NCBI RefSeq assembly: GCF_900187455.1
Contig: NZ_FYDX01000005.1
Span: 405,669-469,668 of the forward strand
Reading direction: 5' to 3'
From: Pseudomonas sp. Irchel 3E13
GTDB taxonomy: Bacteria > Pseudomonadota > Gammaproteobacteria > Pseudomonadales > Pseudomonadaceae
Length of the DNA stretch: 64,000 bases
Below are positions 1-8,264 of the stretch, piece by piece; within the stretch, counting starts at the first letter, position 1; each line of letters begins with the position of its first letter. The position numbers were made by a program, and so were the translations under genes. The notes under the pieces were generated by a model. That model did not search any database. It saw nothing but the letters and a program-made list of their open reading frames with translations, and was not told where the DNA came from.

Positions 1-353
1 AGTTCACCGAGGGTGTGCACACCCTGGCGGATCGGCAGGTTGGCGGCCAGCAACTCCACGCCGGGCGCCTGGGTCAGGGCGAACTGCCAGAGCCGCTCGT
101 AATACAGCCCCAGCCGCCGGCTGACCGAGCGCGCCAGCCAGGCCAGCAGCGGCGCTGGATCGAGGTCGAGGCGCAGCAGCCAGTCGCGCAGGCCGTCCGG
201 GTCTTCGCGCCAGTCGCTGCCGCTGAGGGGATGGCGCTGCGGCCAGGGCGCGGTTTCCAGCAGCGGCGGCGACAGCAGCGCCCAGGCCAGGTCGCGGACC
301 GCAGGCTGGCGCAGGTGGCGGGGCAGGTCGTGCAGGGCGGCGAACGGATTCAT
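1..353 (-). CDS. DUF1853 family protein, N-terminal part (runs off left edge)
   Basis: Reading the minus strand from the ATG at 351-353 gives an open frame to the window edge, beginning MNPFAALHDLPRHLRQPAVR and containing a Trp-rich stretch (DLAWALLSPPLLE, DWREDPDGLRDWLLRLDLDP, YYERLWQFALTQAPGVELLA). This matches what I remember of the DUF1853 family, uncharacterised proteins encoded next to nadK in Pseudomonas. No stop occurs within the 117 visible codons. It is divergent from nadK, with about 100 bases between the starts. Function unknown. The overlapping Pro/Ala-rich frame on the same strand is a shadow. Confidence 0.75.
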   Translation of the reverse strand, partial: MNPFAALHDLPRHLRQPAVRDLAWALLSPPLLETAPWPQRHPLSGSDWREDPDGLRDWLLRLDLDPAPLLAWLARSVSRRLGLYYERLWQFALTQAPGVELLAANLPIRQGVHTLGE

Positions 354-455
354 CCAGCGAGCATAGCCCCGTTTGCCGCTGGCCGGCGCTTTCGCCCATA
401 ATCGTGCCTTTGGCCGCCGTGCCCTTTTACCGCCGCAGAGCCTTGCAGGAGCCCC

Positions 456-1346
456 ATGGAGCAATTTCGCAATATCGGTATCATCGGTCGCCTCGGCAGC
501 TCCCAGGTGCTCGATACCATTCGCCGCCTGAAAAAATTCCTGCTGAACCGGCACCTGCACGTCATTCTCGAGGACACCATCGCCGAAGTCCTGCCGGGCC
601 ACGGCCTGCAGACGTCCTCGCGCAAGCTGTTGGGCGAGGTCTGTGACCTGGTCATCGTCGTCGGCGGCGACGGCAGCCTGCTCGGCGCCGCGCGTGCTCT
701 GGCGCGACACAATATTCCGGTGCTGGGGATCAACCGCGGCAGCCTGGGCTTCCTCACCGATATCCGGCCCGATGAGCTGGAAGTGAAGGTCGCCGAAGTC
801 CTCGACGGTCATTACCTGGTCGAGAACCGCTTCCTGCTCCAGGCCGAAGTGCGCCGTCACGGCGAGGCCATCGGCCAGGGCGATGCGCTCAACGACGTGG
901 TCCTGCACCCGGGTAAATCGACCCGGATGATCGAATTCGAGATCTACATCGACGGCCAGTTCGTCTGCAGCCAGAAGGCCGACGGCCTGATCGTCGCCAC
1001 CCCCACCGGTTCTACCGCCTACGCGCTGTCGGCGGGCGGGCCGATCATGCACCCCAAGCTCGACGCCATCGTCATCGTGCCGATGTACCCGCACACCCTG
1101 TCCGGGCGGCCGATCGTGGTGGATGGCAACAGCGAGCTGAAAATCGTCGTCTCCCAGGACCTGCAGATCTACCCGCAAGTCTCCTGTGACGGCCAGAACC
1201 ACTTCACCTGTGCCCCCGGCGACACCATCACGGTGAACAAGAAACCGCAGAAACTGCGCCTGATCCATCCGCTGGACCACAATTATTACGAGGTCTGCCG
1301 GACCAAGCTCGGCTGGGGCAGCCGTCTGGGTGGTGGAGGCGACTGA
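456..1346 (+). CDS. nadK: NAD kinase
   Basis: ATP-dependent phosphorylation of NAD to NADP in the cytosol. The 296-residue length is usual for the family. Visible motifs: GGDGS at residues 70-74 (phosphate binding), the N-D pair in LNDVVLH (about 146-147), and TPTGSTAYA at 182-190. The start is the ATG preceded by AGGAG at about 447-451; in-frame alternatives are not better placed. It is the first gene of a tight plus-strand run: its TGA shares one base with the ATG of the phosphatase gene. Homologues are highly conserved, so identity is secure. Confidence 0.97.
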   Translation: MEQFRNIGIIGRLGSSQVLDTIRRLKKFLLNRHLHVILEDTIAEVLPGHGLQTSSRKLLGEVCDLVIVVGGDGSLLGAARALARHNIPVLGINRGSLGFLTDIRPDELEVKVAEVLDGHYLVENRFLLQAEVRRHGEAIGQGDALNDVVLHPGKSTRMIEFEIYIDGQFVCSQKADGLIVATPTGSTAYALSAGGPIMHPKLDAIVIVPMYPHTLSGRPIVVDGNSELKIVVSQDLQIYPQVSCDGQNHFTCAPGDTITVNKKPQKLRLIHPLDHNYYEVCRTKLGWGSRLGGGGD

Positions 1347-2317
1347 TGCTCGATCCAGCGCGCAGTTTCGACCTGATCGGCGATGTACACGGATGTGCCC
1401 ACACCCTCGAACGTTTGCTCGACGCGCTTGGCTACAAGCGGGTGGGCGGCGTGTGGCGGCATGCTCAGCGTCAGGCACTGTTTCTCGGCGACATCATCGA
1501 CCGCGGCCCGCGAATCCGCGAAGCCCTGCACATCGTTCACGACATGGTCGAGGCCGGGCAGGCCCATTGCATCATGGGCAACCATGAATACAACGCCCTC
1601 GGCTGGACCACCCCGGCGGCGCCCGGCACCGGCAAAACCTGGGTGCGCGAACACACGCCGCGCCATGCCCGGCTGATCGATGAAACCCTGACGCAGTTCG
1701 ACCACCATCCCGGTGACTGGCACGACTTCCTCGGCTGGTTCTACCAGTTGCCGCTGTTCATCGATGCCGGGCGTTTCCGCCTTGTGCATGCGTGCTGGGA
1801 CGCTCGCCTGATCGACGCCCTGCGCCAGCAACACCCGGCGGGCGTGATCGACCAGGCCTTCGTCCAGGCCTCGGCGGAGCCCGACAGCTTCGCCCACCTG
1901 GTGTGCAACCGCCTGCTGCGCGGCACCGACATGCGCCTGCCGGACGGCCTGACCCTGACCGGTGGCGATGGCCTGACGCGGGCGTTCTTCCGCACCAAGT
2001 TCTGGGAAGAAGACCCGCAAACCTACGGCGATATCGTGTTCCAGCCCGATGCGCTGCCGGAAGCGGTGGCCAGCGCGCCGCTCAGTCGCAGCCAGAAAAA
2101 CGCCCTGCTGCGCTATGCCGAGGACGAGCCGATGCTGTTCGTCGGGCATTACTGGCGCAGCGGCAAGCCGGCGCCGATCCGCGCCAACCTGGCCTGCCTG
2201 GACTACAGTGCCGTGTTGTACGGAAAGCTGGTGGCGTACCGGCTGGACGATGAAATCCGGATCGACCCGCGCAAGTTCGTCTGGGTCGACGTGGAACGGC
2301 CGGAGGCCAGCCAATGA
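1346..2317 (+). CDS. PPP-family metallophosphoesterase
   Basis: A 323-residue calcineurin-like (PPP/PrpE/ApaH superfamily) phosphoesterase. The family signature is complete: GDVHG near residue 12 (DxH), GDIIDRGP near 48 (GDxxDRG) and GNHE near 75, all two-metal ligands. C-terminal histidines (LVHACWD, FVGHYW) complete the site. Substrate unknown; the fold includes protein phosphatases and dinucleoside tetraphosphatases. Translationally coupled to nadK (TGATG overlap) and to the rhomboid gene (ATGA overlap at 2314), which suggests a common transcript but not a common pathway. Confidence 0.85.
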   Translation: MLDPARSFDLIGDVHGCAHTLERLLDALGYKRVGGVWRHAQRQALFLGDIIDRGPRIREALHIVHDMVEAGQAHCIMGNHEYNALGWTTPAAPGTGKTWVREHTPRHARLIDETLTQFDHHPGDWHDFLGWFYQLPLFIDAGRFRLVHACWDARLIDALRQQHPAGVIDQAFVQASAEPDSFAHLVCNRLLRGTDMRLPDGLTLTGGDGLTRAFFRTKFWEEDPQTYGDIVFQPDALPEAVASAPLSRSQKNALLRYAEDEPMLFVGHYWRSGKPAPIRANLACLDYSAVLYGKLVAYRLDDEIRIDPRKFVWVDVERPEASQ

Positions 2318-3204
2318 ATGTGGTTCAGGTGCTGCGTCTGCCGTTGAACATCGACCTGAGCGGTTTCGTCGAGATGCTGCAGCGTCTTCAGGTGTGGCAC
2401 CGGGTTTCCGTCGAAGGCGACGAGCAGGTGTTGTGGGTCGCGGAGCCCATGGCCGAGCAGATCCGCACGCTGTACCAGCACTACCCCGAAGGCGACCCCA
2501 ACGGCGAAGTGCAGCGCGCCGAGCCGTTGCCGCCGGCGCCCGCGCCCGCGAGGCCGTCACGCCCTGGCTTCGTCGAACAACTGCGCAACAGCAAGGCCAC
2601 CGCCGCCGTGTTGCTGCTGAGCGTGGTGGTGGCGGTCGTCACCGGGCTGGGTGACAACCTCGCGAGCCTGCGCTGGCTGACCTTCCTCGACTTCCATGTC
2701 AATGGCGACTTCATCTACTTCACCCCGCTGGACGTCAGCCTTCAGGCCGGCCAGTGGTGGCGCCTGATTACCCCGATGCTGGTGCATTTCAGCATTCTCC
2801 ACCTGGCGATGAACGGTCTCTGGTATCTGGAACTGGGGCGGCGCGTCGAGCAGCGACAAGGGCGTTGGGTCTTGCTGGGCCTCACCCTGTTGTTCGGCCT
2901 GGTGTCCAACGCGGCGCAATACCTGTTCGAAGGCGCGAGCCTGTTCGGCGGGTTGTCGGGCGTGCTGTATGGCTTGCTCGGGCATGTCTGGCTGTATCAG
3001 TGGCTGGCCCCCGACGCGACGTTCCGCCTGCCGCGGGGCACGGTGGCAATGATGCTGATCTGGTTGCTGCTGTGCCTTACCGGATTCATTACCCTGCTCG
3101 GTTTCGGCCAGATCGCCAACGCCGCCCACGTGGGTGGGTTGTTGGTCGGATGCCTGAGCGGGCTCTTGGGCGGGGCGCTGGCCCGGCGTAAACTGACCGC
3201 TTGA
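2314..3204 (+). CDS. Rhomboid-family intramembrane serine protease
   Basis: 296 residues: a soluble N-terminal domain of about 85 residues (GlpG-like cytoplasmic domain) followed by about six membrane segments. Catalytic elements are visible: the HxxxN-type loop HFSILHLAMNGLWYLELGRR, the nucleophile in FGGLSGVLYGLLGH (GxSG) and the histidine in NAAHVGGLLVG near the C-terminus. It should cleave transmembrane segments of single-pass membrane proteins in the inner membrane; targets cannot be read from sequence. The start overlaps the preceding stop by ATGA. Closest in layout to GlpG, but assigning that name would be a guess. Confidence 0.9.
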   Translation: MNVVQVLRLPLNIDLSGFVEMLQRLQVWHRVSVEGDEQVLWVAEPMAEQIRTLYQHYPEGDPNGEVQRAEPLPPAPAPARPSRPGFVEQLRNSKATAAVLLLSVVVAVVTGLGDNLASLRWLTFLDFHVNGDFIYFTPLDVSLQAGQWWRLITPMLVHFSILHLAMNGLWYLELGRRVEQRQGRWVLLGLTLLFGLVSNAAQYLFEGASLFGGLSGVLYGLLGHVWLYQWLAPDATFRLPRGTVAMMLIWLLLCLTGFITLLGFGQIANAAHVGGLLVGCLSGLLGGALARRKLTA

Positions 3205-3217
3205 TTTGGGAGACGCT

Positions 3218-3478
3218 ATGTCCACTTTTGCGCAAATGATCGAAAACATCACCCCGGAAATCTACGAGAGCCTGAAGCTGGCCGTGGAAATCGGCAAATG
3301 GTCCGATGGCCGCAAGCTCACCGCCGAGCAGCGCGAGCTGTCGTTGCAGGCGGTCATCGCCTGGGAAATCCAGAACCTGCCCGAAGAGCAGCGCACCGGC
3401 TACATGGGCCCGCAGGAATGCGCGTCGAAGTCCATCACCGTGCCGAACATCCTGTTCAAGTCGGATGCGATCCATTGA
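3218..3478 (+). CDS. YeaC-like DUF1315 protein
   Basis: An 86-residue cytosolic protein starting MSTFAQMIENITPEIYESLK. The ATG at 3218 follows GGGAG at about 3207-3211; a TTG four codons upstream is open but lacks a matching ribosome site. The sequence (DGRKLTAEQRELSLQAVIAW, GYMGPQE) fits the DUF1315/YeaC family, which has no established function. Its TGA overlaps the proposed TTG start of the DUF2797 gene, and the two are usually neighbours in Pseudomonas as far as I recall. Confidence 0.85.
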   Translation: MSTFAQMIENITPEIYESLKLAVEIGKWSDGRKLTAEQRELSLQAVIAWEIQNLPEEQRTGYMGPQECASKSITVPNILFKSDAIH

Positions 3479-4305
3479 TCGAAGTCGGCCGTGGTTCCAT
3501 TCGCAAAATGACCGCGCGTCTCGAGACGCCGGTCGTGCAATACGCTTTCCGCCTCGATGACGTGGAAGTTCCGGTCAACCCCATGCTCGGCCAGACCGTG
3601 CGCCTCGAATACCTGGGCGCCATCCACTGCAGCCATTGCGGGCGCAAGACCAAGACCAGCTTCAGCCAGGGCTATTGCTACCCATGCATGACCAAACTGG
3701 CGCAGTGCGACGTCTGCATCATGAGCCCGGAGCGCTGCCACTACGACGCCGGCACCTGCCGCGAGCCGTCCTGGGGCGAGCAGTTCTGCATGACCGACCA
3801 CGTGGTGTACCTGGCCAACTCGTCGGGCATTAAGGTCGGTATCACCCGCGCCACCCAACTGCCGACCCGCTGGCTCGACCAGGGCGCCAGCCAGGCGCTG
3901 CCGATCCTGCGGGTCGCCACGCGCCAGCAGTCCGGCCTGGTGGAAGACCTGCTGCGCAGCCAGGTGGCCGACCGCACCAACTGGCGCGCGCTGCTCAAGG
4001 GTGACGCCGAGGCGGTGGACCTGGTGGCCGTGCGCGAGCAGATTTTCGCCAGTTGCGCCGACGGCCTCAAGGCCTTGCAGGAGCGCTTCGGCCTGCACGC
4101 CATCCAGCCGCTGCACGACGGCCAGCCCCTGGAAATCCGTTATCCGGTCGAGGCCTACCCGAGCAAGATCGTCAGCTTCAACCTGGACAAGAACCCGGTG
4201 GCCGAAGGCACGCTGCTGGGCATCAAGGGCCAGTACCTGATTTTTGACACCGGCGTGATCAACATTCGCAAGTACACGGCCTATCAACTGGCCGTGCATC
4301 AGTAA
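3475..4305 (+). CDS. DUF2797 zinc-ribbon-like protein
   Basis: About 276 residues if started at the TTG that overlaps the preceding TGA (TTGATCGAAGTCGGC); an ATG at 3508 (MTARLETPVVQ) is the alternative and would remove 11 residues. The visible feature is a Cys/His-rich segment, CSHCGRKTKTSFSQGYCYPC followed by CDVC and a further Cys/His pair, consistent with bound zinc. A GIY-YIG-like patch follows (VVYLANSSGIKVGITR ... TRWLDQGA), so a nuclease-related fold is possible. Function is unknown; the family is DUF2797 by recollection. Confidence 0.8.
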   Translation: MIEVGRGSIRKMTARLETPVVQYAFRLDDVEVPVNPMLGQTVRLEYLGAIHCSHCGRKTKTSFSQGYCYPCMTKLAQCDVCIMSPERCHYDAGTCREPSWGEQFCMTDHVVYLANSSGIKVGITRATQLPTRWLDQGASQALPILRVATRQQSGLVEDLLRSQVADRTNWRALLKGDAEAVDLVAVREQIFASCADGLKALQERFGLHAIQPLHDGQPLEIRYPVEAYPSKIVSFNLDKNPVAEGTLLGIKGQYLIFDTGVINIRKYTAYQLAVHQ

Positions 4306-4318
4306 AAAGGACCGCCAC

Positions 4319-6976
4319 ATGCGTACCGAACAGCCGCAAGTGATCTACCTCAAGGACTATCAGGCGCCCGAGTACCTGATCGACGAAACCCACCTGACCT
4401 TCGAGCTGTTCGAGGACCACACGCTGGTCCATGCGCAGTTGGTCATGCGCCGCAACCCGGCGCGTGGCGCGGGCCTGCCGCCGCTGGTGCTGGACGGCCA
4501 GCAACTGGAGCTGCTGAGCGTGGTTCTCGATGACCGCGAACTGACCGCCGCCGACTATGAGCTCAGCGACAGCCACCTGACCCTGCAACCGGGCGCCGAA
4601 CAGTTCACCCTCGACACCAGCGTGCGCATCCACCCGGAAAGCAACACCGCGCTGGAAGGCCTGTACAAGTCCAGCGGCATGTTCTGCACCCAGTGCGAGG
4701 CCGAAGGCTTCCGCAAGATCACCTACTACCTCGACCGCCCGGATGTGATGAGCGTGTTCACCACCACGGTGATCGCCGAGCAGCACCGCTATCCGGTCCT
4801 GCTGTCCAACGGTAACCCGGTGGGCAGCGGCCCGCAGGAAGACGGCCGGCACTGGGCGACCTGGGAAGACCCGTTCAAGAAACCCGCGTACCTGTTCGCC
4901 CTGGTGGCGGGCGATTTGTGGTGTGTCGAAGACAAGTTCACCCGCCAGTCCGGGCGTGACGTGACCCTGCGCATTTATGTCGAGCCGGAAAACATCGACA
5001 AGTGCCAGCACGCCATGACCAGCCTGAAGAAGTCCATGCGCTGGGATGAAGAGGTGTACGGTCGCGAGTACGACCTGGATATCTTCATGATCGTCGCGGT
5101 CAACGACTTCAACATGGGCGCCATGGAAAACAAGGGCCTGAACATCTTCAACTCCAGTTGCGTGCTGGCGCGCGCCGAAACCGCCACCGACGCCGCGCAC
5201 CAGCGTGTCGAAGCAGTGGTCGCCCACGAATACTTCCATAACTGGTCGGGCAACCGCGTGACCTGCCGCGACTGGTTCCAGCTCTCGCTCAAGGAAGGCT
5301 TCACGGTATTCCGCGACGCCGAGTTCAGCGCCGACGTCAACTCGCGCACGGTCAAGCGCATTGAAGACGTGGCCTACCTGCGTACCCACCAGTTCGCCGA
5401 AGACGCCGGCCCGATGGCCCACGCCGTGCGCCCGGACAGCTTTATCGAGATTTCCAACTTCTACACCCTGACCGTCTACGAGAAGGGTTCGGAAGTGGTG
5501 CGCATGGTCCGCACCCTGCTGGGCACCGAGGGCTTCCGCAAGGGCAGCGACCTGTATTTCGAGCGCCACGACGGCCAGGCCGTGACCTGCGACGACTTCA
5601 TCAAGGCCATGGAAGATGCCAACGGCGTCGACCTGACCCAGTTCAAGCGCTGGTACAGCCAGGCCGGCACGCCACGCCTGGCAGTCAGCGAATCGTATGA
5701 CGCCGCCGCGCGGACCTACAGCCTGACCTTCCGCCAGAGCTGCCCGGAAACCCCGGACAAGGTCGAGAAAAAGCCGTTCGTGATCCCGGTGGAACTGGGC
5801 CTGCTCGACGCCGAGGGCAACGACCTGCCGCTGCGCCTGAGCGGCGAGGCGGCCGCTGTCGGCACGTCCCGCGTGTTGTCGGTGACCGACGCCGAGCAGA
5901 CCTTCACCTTCGTCGATATCGCGGCCAAGCCGCTGCCGTCGCTGCTGCGCGGTTTCAGCGCGCCGGTCAAGCTGAGCTTCCCTTACGACCGCGACCAGTT
6001 GATGTTCCTCATGCAGCACGACAGCGACGGCTTCAACCGCTGGGAAGCGGGCCAGCAACTGTCGGTGCAAGTCCTGCAGGAACTGATCGCGCAGCACCAG
6101 CAAGGCGCCGCGCTGGTGCTCGACCAGCGTCTGGTCACCGCGCTGGGCAGCGTGCTGGGCAATGACCAGCTCGACCAGGCCATGGTCGCCGAGATGCTCT
6201 CGCTGCCGAGCGAGGCCTACCTCACCGAAATCAGCGAAGTCGCCGACGTCGATGCAATCCACGCCGCCCGCGATTTCGCTCGTCAGCAACTGGCCGAACA
6301 CCTGTTCGAGGCGCTGTGGTCGCGCTACCAGGCCAACCGCGCTGTCTCCCGCGAGACGCCGTATGTTGCCGAAGCCGAGCACTTCGCCCGCCGCAGCCTG
6401 CAGAACATCGTCCTGTCGTACCTGATGCTCAGCGGCAAGCCGCAGGTGCTGGAAGCGACCCTGGAACAGTTCGACGCCTGCGACAACATGACCGAGCGCC
6501 TGACCGCGCTGGCGGTGCTGGTCAACTCGCCGTTCGAGGCCGAGCGGGCCAAGGCGCTGGCGTCCTTCGCCGAGCACTTCAAGGACAATCCGCTGGTCAT
6601 GGACCAGTGGTTCAGCGTCCAGGCCGGCAGCATGTTGCCCGGCGGTCTGGCGCGGGTGCGTGCGCTGATGGAACACCCGGCGTTCACCCTGAAGAACCCG
6701 AACAAGGTCCGCGCCCTGATCGGCGCCTTCGCCGGACAGAACCTGGTGAACTTCCATGCGGCGGACGGTTCCGGCTATCGCTTCCTGGCCGACATCGTCA
6801 TCGAACTCAACGCCCTCAACCCGCAGATCGCCTCGCGGCAACTGGCGCCGCTGACCCGCTGGCGCAAATACGACGCGGCGCGTCAGGCGCTGATGAAGGG
6901 CGAGCTGGAGCGCATCCGTGATTCCGGGCAGTTGTCCAGCGATGTGTTTGAAGTGGTGAGCAAGAGCCTGGCCTGA
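4319..6976 (+). CDS. pepN: Aminopeptidase N
   Basis: Cytosolic M1-family zinc aminopeptidase that removes N-terminal residues from peptides. At 885 residues it matches the bacterial PepN length. GAMEN (residues 267-271) recognises the peptide N-terminus; HEYFH at 303-307 with NLKEG-type LSLKEG about 20 residues later supplies the two His and one Glu zinc ligands. The C-terminal helical domain is complete, ending in VFEVVSKSLA. The ATG at 4319 has AAAAGGA about 8 bases upstream. It follows DUF2797 by 13 bases and is followed by a REP palindrome pair, so it probably ends the operon. Confidence 0.97.
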   Translation: MRTEQPQVIYLKDYQAPEYLIDETHLTFELFEDHTLVHAQLVMRRNPARGAGLPPLVLDGQQLELLSVVLDDRELTAADYELSDSHLTLQPGAEQFTLDTSVRIHPESNTALEGLYKSSGMFCTQCEAEGFRKITYYLDRPDVMSVFTTTVIAEQHRYPVLLSNGNPVGSGPQEDGRHWATWEDPFKKPAYLFALVAGDLWCVEDKFTRQSGRDVTLRIYVEPENIDKCQHAMTSLKKSMRWDEEVYGREYDLDIFMIVAVNDFNMGAMENKGLNIFNSSCVLARAETATDAAHQRVEAVVAHEYFHNWSGNRVTCRDWFQLSLKEGFTVFRDAEFSADVNSRTVKRIEDVAYLRTHQFAEDAGPMAHAVRPDSFIEISNFYTLTVYEKGSEVVRMVRTLLGTEGFRKGSDLYFERHDGQAVTCDDFIKAMEDANGVDLTQFKRWYSQAGTPRLAVSESYDAAARTYSLTFRQSCPETPDKVEKKPFVIPVELGLLDAEGNDLPLRLSGEAAAVGTSRVLSVTDAEQTFTFVDIAAKPLPSLLRGFSAPVKLSFPYDRDQLMFLMQHDSDGFNRWEAGQQLSVQVLQELIAQHQQGAALVLDQRLVTALGSVLGNDQLDQAMVAEMLSLPSEAYLTEISEVADVDAIHAARDFARQQLAEHLFEALWSRYQANRAVSRETPYVAEAEHFARRSLQNIVLSYLMLSGKPQVLEATLEQFDACDNMTERLTALAVLVNSPFEAERAKALASFAEHFKDNPLVMDQWFSVQAGSMLPGGLARVRALMEHPAFTLKNPNKVRALIGAFAGQNLVNFHAADGSGYRFLADIVIELNALNPQIASRQLAPLTRWRKYDAARQALMKGELERIRDSGQLSSDVFEVVSKSLA

Positions 6977-7005
6977 TCCGACCCATCGCGACGGTTCGGC
7001 GTCCC

Positions 7006-7062
7006 GACGAGCTCGCTCCTACAAGGACAGCGTCAATCCCTGTAGGAGCGAGCTTGCTCGCG
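7006..7062. repeat. REPIN-like pair of Pseudomonas REP palindromes
   Basis: GCTCGCTCCTACA at 7011-7023 is the exact reverse complement of TGTAGGAGCGAGC at 7041-7053, separated by 17 bases; the right unit also folds on itself as GCGAGC-TT-GCTCGC at 7048-7061. This is the common fluorescens-group REP sequence in inverted pairs (REPIN), moved by chromosomal RAYT transposases. No RAYT gene is in the window. It occupies the pepN to YCF48 gap (6977-7217). Confidence 0.85.
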
Positions 7063-7217
7063 ATAAGGCGCTTAACAAAAGATAACGTCCCGTTCGTTGT
7101 CAGCCCTTCGCAATCCCCGATAGGATGGCCATCAGCTATTGCAGGGCTCTGGAACACGGTTTTTCGCAGTACCTGCAAATGGATTGACCCAAATAACAAT
7201 AATCGGGGGACAGATCT

Positions 7218-8264
7218 ATGACAGAGCCTGTGATGACGGGTACTGGCAACGCGCTCCGCGCGCGCCCATGGGCACTGGCCGCCAGTGCGGCATTGCTGCT
7301 GGCAGTGGGCATGTGGACCAACAGCGTCGAGGCGGCAACGCCAGAGGCTGAGGTCTGGTCCACGGTTTCGGCCAAGGCTGACAAGAGTCTGCTGCTGGAC
7401 GTGGCCAAGGCCGGTTCACGGCTGGTGATGGTCGGCGACCGCGGCCACATTCTGTTCTCCGACGACCAGGGCACGACCTGGACCCAGGCCAAGGTGCCTT
7501 CCCGTCAATTGCTCACCGCCGTCACCTTTGTCGATGACAAGCACGGCTGGGCGGTCGGCCATGACGCGCAGATCCTCGCCAGCACCGATGGCGGCGCGAC
7601 CTGGACCAAGCAGTTCGAAGACCTTTCCCGCGAAGCCCCGCTGCTGGACGTCTGGTTCCAGGACACCCAGCACGGCGTGGCCATTGGCGCCTACGGCGCG
7701 ATTCTCGAAACCACCGACGGCGGCCAGCACTGGCAGGACATCAGCGAGCGCCTCGACAACCCCGACGGCCTGCACCTGAACGGCATCGCCCAGATCAAGG
7801 ACGCCGGCCTGTTCATCGTCGGCGAGCAGGGCACCATGTTCCGCTCCGGCGACGTCGGGCAGACCTGGCAGAAAGTCGAAAGCCCCTACGAGGGCTCGTT
7901 CTTCGGTGTGATCGGCACCGCTCAGCCGCAGACCCTGCTGGCCTATGGTTTGCGCGGAAACCTTTACCGCTCCAGCGATTTTGGTGACACCTGGCAGCAG
8001 ATCAGCTTGAAAGCCACACGCGGGACGCTCGAATTCGGCCTCTCAAGCGCTACGCTTCTCGATGATGGCAGTCTGGTACTTGTGGGCAATGGGGGGACGG
8101 TCCTGCGCAGCAGCGACGATGGCGTCACCTTCAGCGTCTTCAACCGCGCCGACCGCCTCGCGCTGGCAGGAGCCAGCGGCCTGCCTGACGGCAATCTGAT
8201 CCTGGTGGGGCAGGGCGGCGCACACTTCGCCGCCGCCACCGGTGCCGAGAGGGCGCAACCATGA
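7218..8264 (+). CDS. YCF48-family (HCF136-like) beta-propeller protein, exported
   Basis: 348 residues. An N-terminal hydrophobic segment (residues about 16-32, WALAASAALLLAVGMW) ending in VEAATPEA looks like a signal peptide. The rest is a series of about 45-residue blades with the BNR/Asp-box pattern S.D.G.TW (SDDQGTTWTQ, STDGGATWTK, TTDGGQHWQD, SGDVGQTWQK, SSDFGDTWQQ, SSDDGVTFS), typical of photosystem assembly factor HCF136/YCF48. In Pseudomonas it accompanies an RND exporter; here the stop overlaps that gene by ATGA. A periplasmic partner or assembly role for the exporter is an inference. Start ATG at 7218 lies behind a GGGGGA. Confidence 0.85.
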   Translation: MTEPVMTGTGNALRARPWALAASAALLLAVGMWTNSVEAATPEAEVWSTVSAKADKSLLLDVAKAGSRLVMVGDRGHILFSDDQGTTWTQAKVPSRQLLTAVTFVDDKHGWAVGHDAQILASTDGGATWTKQFEDLSREAPLLDVWFQDTQHGVAIGAYGAILETTDGGQHWQDISERLDNPDGLHLNGIAQIKDAGLFIVGEQGTMFRSGDVGQTWQKVESPYEGSFFGVIGTAQPQTLLAYGLRGNLYRSSDFGDTWQQISLKATRGTLEFGLSSATLLDDGSLVLVGNGGTVLRSSDDGVTFSVFNRADRLALAGASGLPDGNLILVGQGGAHFAAATGAERAQP

